From assembly GCF_050467285.1 (NCBI RefSeq), contig NZ_JBCMUN010000014.1, forward strand, positions 207,856 through 271,855: a stretch of 64,000 nt of DNA, in the 5' to 3' direction. Both the position numbers and the translations under genes were made by a program. The DNA is from Paenibacillus_E oryzisoli_A (lineage in GTDB: Bacteria > Bacillota > Bacilli > Paenibacillales > NBRC-103111). Positions 41,055-50,525 of the stretch are shown piece after piece; position 1 is the first letter of the stretch, and every line of letters begins with the position of its first letter. Below the pieces are notes generated by a model that worked only from the letters and a program-made list of their open reading frames with translations, had not been told where the DNA came from and did no database searches.

Positions 41055-41647
41055 GAGAACCCCTTTTCGGTTAAAAAGTGTTCGACCTGCTGCGTCGTTT
41101 GTTCCAGCGTTCCGCTATTGTCGATAACGAAGTCTGCAAGGCTTCGCTTCTCCTCAATTCCCATCTGCGCTTCCAAGCGGAGCGCCGCCTGATCCTCCGT
41201 CAAGCCGTCGCGTGCGATCAAGCGCTTCAATTGAACCTCGCGCGGGACATACACGACCAACGTAGCCTCAAACATCGACGCCAGTCCTGATTCAAAAAGC
41301 AGCGGCACATCGACAACGACGAGCTTGTCCGGATGTTCTCGTTCGTAGTCTGCCATCTGGCTGCGCATCGCAGCCCGAATTGGAGGATGGAGAATGCTCT
41401 CCAATGCCTTACGCTGCTCTTCCGAGCCGAAGATGAGCTCACCGAGCTTCTTTCGGTGCAGCGACCCGTCGGGGTTCAGTACGGCTTGTCCAAAATGCGC
41501 GGCAACCTGTTCGAGAACAGGGCTGCCCGGCTGGACGACATCGCGTGCGATTTGATCCGCATCTACTAACAGGGCGCCGCGGCTGACGAGCATGCCGCTG
41601 ACCGTGCTTTTCCCGCAAGCAATTCCTCCTGTTAAGCCGATATTCAT
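41051..41647 (-). CDS. coaE: Dephospho-CoA kinase
   Basis: A 198-aa P-loop kinase for the last step of coenzyme A synthesis. MNIGLTGGIACGKSTVSGML is the ATP site; DADQIARDVVQPG, LHPPIRAAM and VVVDVPLLFESGL are the substrate-binding motifs. It follows ytaF by 36 bp. Confidence 0.97.
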   Translation of the reverse strand: MNIGLTGGIACGKSTVSGMLVSRGALLVDADQIARDVVQPGSPVLEQVAAHFGQAVLNPDGSLHRKKLGELIFGSEEQRKALESILHPPIRAAMRSQMADYEREHPDKLVVVDVPLLFESGLASMFEATLVVYVPREVQLKRLIARDGLTEDQAALRLEAQMGIEEKRSLADFVIDNSGTLEQTTQQVEHFLTEKGFS

Positions 41648-41683
41648 AAGCTTCTCTCCTCAATATGACATGATGATTTCGTT

Positions 41684-42409
41684 TTACAGCATTTTAATAA
41701 GTCCCATGAGAATCAGCACGCAGCCCGGAAGAATGGAGAGCTTTTGCATCCAAGTCATATCAGCGTACTTGAGTCCGATGCGAAGCCCGACGGCGATGAA
41801 CGCGCCGCTGGCAACCGCGATGACGGACGCGGTCAGAATCGGCGCAAAGCCAATCAAAGCGGCCCCGATGCCGGCGCCAAAGGAGTCCAGCGAAAGCGCA
41901 AGACCGAGCAGCGTCGCCTCGGAGGCGGAAATGTTACCCGATTTATCGACATCCGCGATGGACGGAGTGCGAAGAATTTGGATCACCAGCCCAAAGCGTT
42001 TCAATTCAATATTCAAAATCTCTTTCGTTCGCTGCAGCGTATCGAGCGGAATCGGCTGTTCAGCCGTGCCTGCCGAAGCGCCCTGAACTGCGCTGACAGA
42101 AGCCTCACGTGCCTGACCTGCCGAAGTTTCCTGCGCTTTCTGCCCTTGCCAGGTTTGGATCAACGCCCAGATCCCGATGCCGATCAGGATCAGAGCCCCG
42201 ATGCGTCTGGCCATACCGGGCGACATGTAGGACGACATCAACACGCCAATCTGCATCGAAGCCAAAATAATGATGCCTGACCAGAGCGATATAATCCCGA
42301 TAGAGACGAGCGGAATACGTATTTTTCTTAACCCATACATCACGCCGACACCGAAGCCGTCGAGCGAAACGGCGAACGCCAAAATGATCAAAGAAAGTGC
42401 AGGAAGCAT
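41684..42409 (-). CDS. ytaF: Sporulation membrane protein YtaF
   Basis: A 241-aa protein with six hydrophobic segments in two similar halves, each with a FAVSLDGFGVG/LALSLDSFGAGIGA motif. It belongs to the MntP-like group, whose members export divalent cations. A longer hydrophilic loop (residues ~95-130, Ala/Ser/Gln-rich) is in the middle. YtaF lies beside mutM/coaE in many spore formers, as here. Confidence 0.93.
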   Translation of the reverse strand: MLPALSLIILAFAVSLDGFGVGVMYGLRKIRIPLVSIGIISLWSGIIILASMQIGVLMSSYMSPGMARRIGALILIGIGIWALIQTWQGQKAQETSAGQAREASVSAVQGASAGTAEQPIPLDTLQRTKEILNIELKRFGLVIQILRTPSIADVDKSGNISASEATLLGLALSLDSFGAGIGAALIGFAPILTASVIAVASGAFIAVGLRIGLKYADMTWMQKLSILPGCVLILMGLIKML

Positions 42410-42506
42410 ACGACCCCTCCTAAGAGTAATACCCGATTACGAGCCGTTTGAGCCGGTTATCTAGGCGAATACTCCTTATCATATGGGGGCTGGGCGCTTC
42501 GTGTGA

Positions 42507-43367
42507 CTAATCTTGCGACTTCTTTTGCGCGCGCTTGCGTTTCAAAGGCTGGCATGTCGGGCACGTGTGGGTGCCGCGGCCGCCAACGACGGTCTTTACA
42601 ATGGGGCTGCCGCACGTTTTGCATGGCTGCGATTCTCTGCCATAGATGTTCAACTGGTGCTGAAACATCCCCATTTCGCCCTGTCCGTTGACATAGGACT
42701 TGACGGATGAGCCCCCGACCTCGACGGATTCGCGCAGCGTCTGAACAATCGATGCATGCAGCGCAGCAAGCTCCTTGCGGCTTAAAGAGGAGGCTTCCCG
42801 CTCAGGATGAATGCCCGCAAGGAACAGGGACTCGTCTACATAAATATTCCCGATGCCGACGATATATGCCTGATTGAGCAGCAAGGGCTTGATCTTCGTC
42901 TTGCGATGCCCAATCGCTTGGCGGAACGCTTCGAAGGTGAAATCTTCCTCCAGCGGTTCCAGGCCCAGCTTATGCAGCGGCGGCTGCTTCAGGTCCTCGC
43001 CTTTGGGAAACAGATGCATGGTACCAAATTGACGCACGTCTTTATAGCGAAGTTCAGTCCCATCCGTAAAATGAAAAATGACATGCGTATGGAGCTCGAG
43101 CGGCTCTCCGGCCTGATACAGACCGTAGCGGCCTTCCATCCGCAGATGGGAGACGAGCACGTAATCGGTCAGGATGACACGCAGGAACTTGCCCCTGCGT
43201 TCAATCGTTTCGACCGTTTGTCCTTGAAGCAGGACCTCGAACTGCTGAATATCGTCCGGCTTCTGTATAATGCGGGGCAGCCTCACCTGAACCCGCTCCA
43301 TCGTTTTTCCAGTGATGAGCTCATTTAATGTACGTTTGACGGTTTCGACTTCCGGTAATTCAGGCAT
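42507..43367 (-). CDS. mutM: Formamidopyrimidine-DNA glycosylase
   Basis: A 286-aa base-excision repair enzyme that removes 8-oxoguanine. PELPEVETVKRTL gives the catalytic N-terminal Pro after Met removal and Glu; the helix-two-turn-helix has NQAYIVGIGNIYVDESLF; the C-terminal zinc finger has CKTCG and CPTCQ. It begins 44 bp after polA. Confidence 0.97.
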   Translation of the reverse strand: MPELPEVETVKRTLNELITGKTMERVQVRLPRIIQKPDDIQQFEVLLQGQTVETIERRGKFLRVILTDYVLVSHLRMEGRYGLYQAGEPLELHTHVIFHFTDGTELRYKDVRQFGTMHLFPKGEDLKQPPLHKLGLEPLEEDFTFEAFRQAIGHRKTKIKPLLLNQAYIVGIGNIYVDESLFLAGIHPEREASSLSRKELAALHASIVQTLRESVEVGGSSVKSYVNGQGEMGMFQHQLNIYGRESQPCKTCGSPIVKTVVGGRGTHTCPTCQPLKRKRAQKKSQD

Positions 43368-43411
43368 GGCTGTTCACCTCGTTTTGTTAAAAGTTAGGGT
43401 AAAGCTTAGCT

Positions 43412-46078
43412 TTACTTGGCGTCGTACCAAGTCAGGCCGTAATCGACGTCGGCGCGGAGAGGTACATCCAGCTCCAGCGCGGCCGCCATCACTTCCGGCA
43501 CGAGCCGCTTCATCGTCTCCAATTCCTCTTCCGGCACTTCGAAGACCAATTCGTCATGCACCTGCAGGAGCATGCGGCTCCGCAGCCCTTCCTGCTTCAG
43601 GCGCTCCGCCATCTGCACCATCGCCAGTTTGATAATATCCGCCGCGGTGCCCTGAATCGGCGTATTCATCGCTGTCCGTTCCGCGAAGGAACGGATATTG
43701 AAGTTCGACGCTGTTATTTCCGGCAGATAGCGCCTGCGCTGCAGCAGCGTCGTCACGTAGCCGTTCGCTCGCGCGTCTTTGACAATATCGTCCATATATT
43801 TGCGTACGCCTTGGAACACGGCGAAATACTGTTCGATGAACTGAGCCGCTTCCCGGCGGGTGATGTCCAAGTTCTGCGACAAGCCATAGTCGCTAATGCC
43901 GTACACGATCCCGAAGTTGACCGCTTTCGCCTGGCGGCGCATGTTGCTGTCCACCGCCGACGCCTCCACGCCGAAGACGTCCATGGCCGTCTTCGTGTGA
44001 ATGTCCATATTCTGAAGGAACGCTTCCTTCAGCTTCTCATCCTGCGAGATGTGCGCGAGCACGCGCAGCTCGATCTGCGAGTAATCCGCCGCAAGAATGT
44101 ACCAGCCGGGCTCGGACGGGACGAACACTTTGCGGATTTTGCGCCCTTCCTCAAGCCGAATCGGGATATTCTGGAGATTCGGGAATTGTGAGCTCAGCCT
44201 GCCCGTGGCGGCGATCGTCTGCCGGTAATACGTGTGTACCTTGCCGGTCTCTGATCGCACCTCTTTCAGCAGGCCTTCGACGTAGGTCGACTGCAGCTTC
44301 GCCAGCGAACGGTAGTTCAGGATCTGCCCGACCACTTCGTTATAGGGCGCGAGCCGCTCCAGCACCTCGGCGTCCGTCGAGTAGCCGGTCTTGGTTTTCT
44401 TATAAGCTGGCAGCCCCAGCTTCTCAAACAGAATATCGCCGAGCTGCTTCGGCGAATTGATGTTGAACTCGACGCCGGCGAGCTTGTAGATGCTGGCCAT
44501 GATCGTGTCCAGCTGGGCGGCAAGCTCCACGCCGAGCGCCTTCAAGCCCTCGGCATTCACGCAGATGCCGCGCAGCTCCATCTCCGCGAGAACGCTCGCG
44601 AGCGGCAGCTCCAGTTCGTAGAAGAGGCGATGCATCTCGCTCTTCTCCAGTTCTACGCGCAGCACAGGCACCATGCGCGCCATCGCCATCGCTTTGCGGC
44701 CCAGGTGCTCGCTAAGCGCAGCTTCTTCCGGCAGGCGGAACTTCGCGCCTTTGCCGAACACCTCTTCGTCGGCCTTCATGCCCGGCAGACCGTATTTGGC
44801 CGATAGGCCGCTCAGCGTCAGATTCGAATCTGTCGGATCGAGCAGGTACGCGGCCAGCAGCACGTCAAAATCAACGCCGGCGAGCGGAATATCCTGCCAG
44901 GCGAGGGCGAGCAGCGCGCGGTGCACGTCGAACAGCTGCTTCTTCTTCGAAGCGTCGCTGAGCCACGCGCGCAAGGACTGCCCGGCGTCGCTGCCCAGCA
45001 CCGCCATCGGCACATAATAGGACGTATTCGTGCCGTCCTCGTCCATAAACCACACGACGCCGACCATCTCCGCTTGATGCGGATTGTCGCCGATCGCCTC
45101 CACGTGGATCGCGGCGTGGTCATCCAGCCGTTCGATGAGCTGCTGCACATTCTCGGCGTTCACCGTGACCGCTTCGAGGCTCTCGATGGCGGCCTGCTCT
45201 TCCTCTGTGAGAGGAGCGCTGCCGAAATCCATCTTCTCGAGCAGCGACTTAAACTCCAGCTTCCGGAACATACTGGAAAGAGCCGTCCCATCGAAGCCGT
45301 CATAGCGCAGCGTGCTCCATTCCGTTTCCATCGGCACCTCGCGGAAAATCGTCGCGAGCTCCTTGCTCATGAGCGCGCTCTTGGCGTGCTCTTCGACTTT
45401 TTCCTTCATTTTACCCTTGAGACTGTCCGCATTCGCGAGCACCGCTTCGACCGTGCCGAATTCATGCAGCATTTTCAGCGCTGTCTTCTCCCCAACCCCC
45501 GGAATGCCCGGAATGTTGTCGGACGTATCGCCCATAAGCCCCTTGAGATCGATAATCTGCTGCGGTGTCAGCCCGTATTTCTCCATGATCGCAGGCGGAT
45601 CGTACAGCTCCACTTCGCTGATCCCCTTGCGCGTAATGGCAATGGTGACGTGATCGGAAGCAAGCTGCAGCATGTCCTTGTCGCCGGAGACGAGCAGCAC
45701 GCGCTCTCCCTTGGCGTCTGCGGCTTTCGTCAGTGTGCCGATAATATCGTCGGCCTCATAGCCGGACAATTCAAATTGCGGGATATTGAACGCTTTCAAC
45801 AACTCTTTAATGAGCGGAAATTGCTCGGAGAGCTCCGGCGGGGTTTTAGCCCGTCCGCCTTTGTAGTCGCCATATTCTTTATGTCGAAACGTGATCTTCC
45901 CGGCATCGAACGCCACGAGAAAATGCGTCGGTTTTTCTTCTTCAATCAATTTGAGCAGCATGGTCGTAAAGCCGTAAACCGCATTGGTATGCAGACCGTT
46001 AGAGTTGCTAAGCAGAGGAAGCGCGTAGAACGCACGGTTTGCAATCGAGTTGCCGTCTATAATAATTAACTTATCCAT
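43412..46078 (-). CDS. polA: DNA polymerase I
   Basis: An 888-aa polymerase. The 5'-3' exonuclease domain (MDKLIIIDGNSIANRAFYAL, SGYEADDIIGTL, GLMGDTSDNIPGIPGVGEK) is intact. The 3'-5' exonuclease-like domain (~310-470) lacks the acidic residues of proofreading enzymes (AIHVEAIGDN where DTET is expected), as in Bacillus large-fragment polymerases. The polymerase domain has motif A LAADYSQIELRVLAH, motif B RRQAKAVNFGIVYG and motif C LLQVHDELVFE. ATG 46078 follows GGGGTG; the frame is open 133 codons further upstream without plausible protein sequence. Confidence 0.97.
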   Translation of the reverse strand: MDKLIIIDGNSIANRAFYALPLLSNSNGLHTNAVYGFTTMLLKLIEEEKPTHFLVAFDAGKITFRHKEYGDYKGGRAKTPPELSEQFPLIKELLKAFNIPQFELSGYEADDIIGTLTKAADAKGERVLLVSGDKDMLQLASDHVTIAITRKGISEVELYDPPAIMEKYGLTPQQIIDLKGLMGDTSDNIPGIPGVGEKTALKMLHEFGTVEAVLANADSLKGKMKEKVEEHAKSALMSKELATIFREVPMETEWSTLRYDGFDGTALSSMFRKLEFKSLLEKMDFGSAPLTEEEQAAIESLEAVTVNAENVQQLIERLDDHAAIHVEAIGDNPHQAEMVGVVWFMDEDGTNTSYYVPMAVLGSDAGQSLRAWLSDASKKKQLFDVHRALLALAWQDIPLAGVDFDVLLAAYLLDPTDSNLTLSGLSAKYGLPGMKADEEVFGKGAKFRLPEEAALSEHLGRKAMAMARMVPVLRVELEKSEMHRLFYELELPLASVLAEMELRGICVNAEGLKALGVELAAQLDTIMASIYKLAGVEFNINSPKQLGDILFEKLGLPAYKKTKTGYSTDAEVLERLAPYNEVVGQILNYRSLAKLQSTYVEGLLKEVRSETGKVHTYYRQTIAATGRLSSQFPNLQNIPIRLEEGRKIRKVFVPSEPGWYILAADYSQIELRVLAHISQDEKLKEAFLQNMDIHTKTAMDVFGVEASAVDSNMRRQAKAVNFGIVYGISDYGLSQNLDITRREAAQFIEQYFAVFQGVRKYMDDIVKDARANGYVTTLLQRRRYLPEITASNFNIRSFAERTAMNTPIQGTAADIIKLAMVQMAERLKQEGLRSRMLLQVHDELVFEVPEEELETMKRLVPEVMAAALELDVPLRADVDYGLTWYDAK

Positions 46079-46210
46079 GAATTCACCCCGATTTTTAGAC
46101 ATACTTCTTCCATCATAGCATATGAAATTAAAATAAAAAAACGGTTCCCAACATAAGTATGTAAGGAACCCCTGAATCGGGGGTCTGGTCTTCAGAAGGA
46201 GGATCTCCGT

Positions 46211-46960
46211 ATGAGCCCTTTTTTCTCGCCAAACCGCAAAAAACAACTTTTTTTCGATATGAACAATACGATTCTGGACCGCAGGCAATGCTTTGATTCC
46301 GCATTTTTGGAGGTGATGAACGGCTTTACCGCCCGTTGGGATCCGGATGAGGGCGTGACCGCAAACGAAGCGCTGCAAAGCTATAAAGCCGAATGGAGCC
46401 GGCACCGGAAAGCTCCGATCCGCAGCCCCATTTCGCCTGACGAGCTTCGGCACATTTGCCTGACCAAAGCGCTGCAAGCCATGCCCATCCAGGTGAGCAC
46501 GGCGTTTACGCGCAACTTTTTCGAGCGAGTCGAAGAGCGGGAAGATAATTACGTCGCCCTGTTTCCCGGTGTGGAAGATACGCTCGACATTTTATCCAAA
46601 CATTATCAGCTCGCAATCATCTCCAACGGCAACCGCAAGCGGCTGCAGAACAATCTGGAGAAAATGAAGCTGACTACCTGGTTCACCCCGGACCGGCTGT
46701 TTGCTTCGGAGAAGGACGGCCCGCGCAAGCCTCACCCTGCGATCTTTGAGCAAGCGATCAGAGCGATGGGAACGATGCCCGGGCACAGCGTGATGATCGG
46801 CAACTCGTGGAAAAACGATGTCGTCGGCGCTGCACAGACCGGCATGGATGCCGTCTGGATTCACCCAGGCAATGTAAAAAAAATTTCCGAGCGCCGCATC
46901 GGCAAGCAAAAGGTTGTGATCATCCGCTCGTTCAAGCAGTTAATCTATACCTTTTCGTGA
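46211..46960 (+). CDS. HAD superfamily protein with DxN motif
   Basis: A 249-aa HAD-fold protein. Motif I is FFDMNNTILD: the nucleophile Asp16 is present but the second Asp (general acid) is Asn18. Motif II is AIISNGN, motif III RKPHPAIFEQA (Lys), motif IV MIGNSWKNDVVGA. The cap is of the alpha-helical type between motifs I and II. AAGGAGG precedes the ATG. Many similar Paenibacillus proteins carry this DMNNT motif, as I recall. Phosphatase activity may be weak or lost. Confidence 0.85.
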   Translation: MSPFFSPNRKKQLFFDMNNTILDRRQCFDSAFLEVMNGFTARWDPDEGVTANEALQSYKAEWSRHRKAPIRSPISPDELRHICLTKALQAMPIQVSTAFTRNFFERVEEREDNYVALFPGVEDTLDILSKHYQLAIISNGNRKRLQNNLEKMKLTTWFTPDRLFASEKDGPRKPHPAIFEQAIRAMGTMPGHSVMIGNSWKNDVVGAAQTGMDAVWIHPGNVKKISERRIGKQKVVIIRSFKQLIYTFS

Positions 46961-46967
46961 ACCTGCG

Positions 46968-48707
46968 CTATATTTTCTGATAAAAATAAATGCTGCCGTG
47001 ATACGCTTTCGCTTTCTTCTTGAGCTGTGCAGCCGTTTGCGAGATCAATTCGATGGATGCCACCGAATCGCAGCTGCACACCACCAAGGAAAGCGAAAGC
47101 GTAACACCATGAATCGGCACCGGATTCCCGCTCCGATCCCACACCTGCTCGATCTCCTGTCCGTCATAAAACATCCCCACGCCGCTGTCAAACCGACGGA
47201 TCATCTCCTCGCACAACAGTTTCGGCGATAACGTCGTCGAAATCGCAATGAAATCGTCCCCGCCCACATGGCCGACAAAATCGTGCGGCGTTCCATAGAA
47301 CGCAATCGCCTGCTGCAGCACATCGGCCGTGTACTGAATCATCCCGTCCCCTTTTTGAAACCCGAACCGGTCGTTGTACCATTTGAAATGGTCCAAATCC
47401 GCATACACCACATGAAATGGCCTGCACTCCATAATTCGCCGGTTGATTTCCCGGTTGATCTGACGGTTGCCCGGCAAGCCGGTCAGCGGATTCGCTACGC
47501 GCGCAGATTCCATTTGCACATTCGTGATGCTCTCCAGAATCGTCCGAATCGACGCCGTTCCCGCCATTTTCCCATGACTTGTAATGATGACCAAATCATA
47601 CAGGTGATGAATCGCGCGCGACGTCGCCTGCTGGGACACAAGCTCGACTGCCGTCTCCTCGTCGACGATCAAGGGCGAAGCGTCCATGATGCTGTCGATC
47701 GTCCGATTCCAGTACAGCGAATACGCGTACTGCCCCGCCAGATGCTGGAAGAACCGATCCCGCATCACAAGCCCGACCGGCCGCTCCTGATGGACGATCA
47801 CGACGCCGATCGCCTCCTGATTTTTCTTAAAAAAATCTGCGACTTCTGAGATCACTGTCCGCTTCTCGAACACATGCACCGGCGTCTTCAAGTCTCCAAT
47901 ACGCCACGTCATGCTTCCGCCCTCCACCCGGCGATACTGCCAAATGATCATTTTATGCGCATCAATAACTGTTGCCGTCGTTTGCGAAGGCCGCCCCAAT
48001 AAATAACCTTGTGCGTAATGTACCCCCATCTGCGTTAATTTGGCGAGTTCCTCGACCTGTTCAATGCCTTCGGCGATCAGCGATATGTTCATTTTTTGCG
48101 CGAATGTGACGAACGTTTCCAGGATGTATTCCTTTATTTTATTAAGATGAATATTCTCAATGAGCGAGCGGTCGATCTTGATAAAATCGGGCTGCAGCTC
48201 CGCAATCGCCTGCAAGGACGAGTAACCGGCTCCGGCGTCATCAATCGCGATGCGGTAGCCTTGGGCGCGGTAATGCGCAAGAATTTTCTGCGCCAGGGAG
48301 AAATCTTCAATCGAGCTGCGCTCGGTGATTTCGAATACGACATTGCGCGGGGAAAGCCCGTATTTCTGCAGCGCTTCGAGCGTCTTGCCCGGCACAAACC
48401 CGGGGTCGTGCAGCACCTGCGAAGACAGATTGATAAACAGCAGCTGCTGCGGGTGCTCCAGAATGTTGCCTTGAATCGCTTTTTCTCTGGCCAACCGCTC
48501 TAAGCGGTACAGCTCGCCCTGCTTCTCCGCGTATTGAAACATCGCGAGCGGCGATTGAAACGGGCTCTCCGCCGGTCCACGAGTCAGTGCTTCATAGCCC
48601 ATCACTTGTCCATTTTGAAGCGAAATAATCGGTTGATACACAGCGTAAATCAATTGCTCCTCCAGGAGCTTGTTGAATTCCGCCCATTCTTCTGTCTGCA
48701 CGCTCAT
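46968..48707 (-). CDS. EAL-CBS-GGDEF c-di-GMP signalling protein
   Basis: A 579-aa soluble protein. The EAL domain is complete: GYEALTRG, NLSSQ, VFEITER, AIDDAGAGYSSL, IKIDRSLI, IAEGIE and AQGYLLGRP, so it probably breaks down c-di-GMP. A CBS pair (~280-400) follows, then a GGDEF domain whose active-site loop is GGDDF with no RxxD inhibitory site just before it. ATG 48707 is preferred, nine bases after AAGG; ATG 48716 and 48713 are too close. It is divergent from the hybrid kinase gene. It may set the c-di-GMP level read by the riboswitch at 39 kb. Confidence 0.9.
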   Translation of the reverse strand: MSVQTEEWAEFNKLLEEQLIYAVYQPIISLQNGQVMGYEALTRGPAESPFQSPLAMFQYAEKQGELYRLERLAREKAIQGNILEHPQQLLFINLSSQVLHDPGFVPGKTLEALQKYGLSPRNVVFEITERSSIEDFSLAQKILAHYRAQGYRIAIDDAGAGYSSLQAIAELQPDFIKIDRSLIENIHLNKIKEYILETFVTFAQKMNISLIAEGIEQVEELAKLTQMGVHYAQGYLLGRPSQTTATVIDAHKMIIWQYRRVEGGSMTWRIGDLKTPVHVFEKRTVISEVADFFKKNQEAIGVVIVHQERPVGLVMRDRFFQHLAGQYAYSLYWNRTIDSIMDASPLIVDEETAVELVSQQATSRAIHHLYDLVIITSHGKMAGTASIRTILESITNVQMESARVANPLTGLPGNRQINREINRRIMECRPFHVVYADLDHFKWYNDRFGFQKGDGMIQYTADVLQQAIAFYGTPHDFVGHVGGDDFIAISTTLSPKLLCEEMIRRFDSGVGMFYDGQEIEQVWDRSGNPVPIHGVTLSLSLVVCSCDSVASIELISQTAAQLKKKAKAYHGSIYFYQKI

Positions 48708-48896
48708 GTCCATCATCCTTAGCCTTCTAGTCTGTTAGTCCCAGTTTAGCAAACCAAGTAGCGGCCTATGTTATCCAAGCGTAAAATGATTGTAAAGATT
48801 TTTCCAAAAAAAGAGGGAATTTCATTTTTTCCGCGAAACAATGAGAGACGAATTGTCAGGTGCGTACAGGCATATAAACCCGGAAAGGACATGGAG

Positions 48897-50468
48897 ATGG
48901 AACAACAAGTAAAGATCTTGGCGGTAGATGACCGTTATGAGAACTTGCTGGCGCTAAACAGCATTTTGGCCTCTTCTTCCTATGACGTTATTTCGTTGCA
49001 ATCGGGTGAAGAATGCCTTCGATATTTGCTGAAAGAACCCGCCGATCATATTGCGGTTATTCTTATGGATGTCCAGATGCCGGGCCTCAGTGGCTTTGAA
49101 ACCGTTGAACTGATCAAACAGCGTAAAGCCTATCAGGATATTCCGATCATTTTTCTAACCGCTTTAAGCACGTCCATCGAGCATGTGCTGCGCGGCTATC
49201 ATGTAGGATCGATTGATTATTTATTCAAACCCGTACACCCCAAAATGCTGCGCATGAAGGTGGACGGCTTCGTCAACATGCACCTCAATCATCAGAAACT
49301 GAAAATTCAAAGCGAGCTCTTACATAAACGGACGCTGGATTTGGAAGAAACGAACCGCAAGTTGGCGGAAGCGGAAGAAAAGCTGATTCAGCAAAATGTT
49401 CTCCTTGAACAATGGGTTGAAGAGCGCACCACTGAGCTGGTTGACGCGCACCAGAAATTAATGAATTCGCAGGAGCATTTTAAGAAAATGTTCATCCTTT
49501 CCCCTTCGCTCATGTCCATTCGCCGCCTGCCCGATCTGACCTATCTGGAAGTGAATGAAAGCTGGAAGCAGTACACCGGATACGGCGACGAAATTATCGG
49601 CACGAACCTCGATCTGCTCAGCCCCGAATCGGATGCGAATGTCAATCTGTGCGATATTCTGCATAACGAGAAAGTCAAATACGTCACCAAATCCGGCGAA
49701 GTGCGCACCGCGCTGCTGTCGACGGAAATCATCGATATTGAGCATGACAAATGTTTGCTGGAAGTGGGGGTCGATGTGACCGAGAGCCTCCGCTTCGAGA
49801 GCGAGATGGCCCGTCTGGCGCAGCTGAATCTCGTCGGCGAGATGGCGGCCGGCATCGCCCATGAAATCCGCAATCCGATGACGACGATCCGCGGCTTTCT
49901 GCAGTTGTTCCGAGAGAACGACCGGCATATGCAAAAGGAATACATTCCGATCATGCTCGAGGAGCTTGACCGCGCGAACGATATTATTACCGAATACTTA
50001 TCGCTCGCCAAGAATAAGACGTCTTACCAAAAATCCGAAAGCCTCAACCGCATCATCGAATCGCTGCTGCCGCTGATTCAGGCGGAAGCCGTCATGTGCG
50101 GCAAGCATGTCCACGGCAATCTGAGCTCCTGTCCGGACATTCAGCTTGACGATAAAGAGATTCGCCAGCTCATTCTGAATATGTGCATGAACGGCTTGGA
50201 AGCGATGAGCGTTGGCGGAACGCTCTGTATTGAAACGTATCAAGACGACACGCATGTCGTGCTCCTGATTGCGGATGAAGGCACAGGCATTTCCGCCGAG
50301 CATCTGGAGAAGCTGGGACGTCCGTTCTTTACCACGAAGGATGAAGGCACAGGCCTCGGTCTCGCGATCTGCTACTCCATTGCGGCTAGGCATCAAGCGA
50401 CGATTGAAGTGAACTCCAGCTCGAAAGGCACGACGTTTATGATTCGATTTCCAATGCAGGCCGCATAA
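48897..50468 (+). CDS. Receiver-PAS-histidine kinase hybrid
   Basis: A 523-aa soluble kinase. Order: an N-terminal receiver (KILAVDDRYENLLAL, phospho-acceptor Asp in VILMDVQMPGLSG, Lys in YLFKPVHP), a coiled coil (~135-195), a PAS domain (FILSPSLMSIRRLPDLTYLE), HisKA (MAAGIAHEIRNPMTTIRGFL, phospho-His in HEIRNP) and an ATPase domain (NMCMNGLEAM, DEGTGIS, GTGLGLAI). The HisKA/HATPase part resembles the sporulation kinases of Bacillus. No transmembrane segment or partner regulator is nearby. The start is ATG 48897, eight bases after GGAAAGG; ATG 48891 is too close. Confidence 0.9.
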   Translation: MEQQVKILAVDDRYENLLALNSILASSSYDVISLQSGEECLRYLLKEPADHIAVILMDVQMPGLSGFETVELIKQRKAYQDIPIIFLTALSTSIEHVLRGYHVGSIDYLFKPVHPKMLRMKVDGFVNMHLNHQKLKIQSELLHKRTLDLEETNRKLAEAEEKLIQQNVLLEQWVEERTTELVDAHQKLMNSQEHFKKMFILSPSLMSIRRLPDLTYLEVNESWKQYTGYGDEIIGTNLDLLSPESDANVNLCDILHNEKVKYVTKSGEVRTALLSTEIIDIEHDKCLLEVGVDVTESLRFESEMARLAQLNLVGEMAAGIAHEIRNPMTTIRGFLQLFRENDRHMQKEYIPIMLEELDRANDIITEYLSLAKNKTSYQKSESLNRIIESLLPLIQAEAVMCGKHVHGNLSSCPDIQLDDKEIRQLILNMCMNGLEAMSVGGTLCIETYQDDTHVVLLIADEGTGISAEHLEKLGRPFFTTKDEGTGLGLAICYSIAARHQATIEVNSSSKGTTFMIRFPMQAA

Positions 50469-50518
50469 AGAAGGGCAGCCCACATGGTCGAGTTTCGACC
50501 AGTGGGCTGCCCTTTTGT
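50469..50518. terminator. Bidirectional terminator between kinase gene and phoU
   Basis: AAGGGCAGCCCAC (50471-50483) pairs with GTGGGCTGCCCTT (50502-50514), inner GGTCGA/TCGACC, then TTTTG. Confidence 0.92.
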
Positions 50519-50525
50519 TATAAAC

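Noticed and set aside
44921..46069. 382-codon frame antisense to polA
   Set aside because: Shadow frame; polA on the other strand is complete and well conserved.
46142..46169. Hairpin GGTTCC/GGAACC before the HAD gene as a T-box or riboswitch
   Set aside because: Too short and lacks any known aptamer core or T-box sequence.
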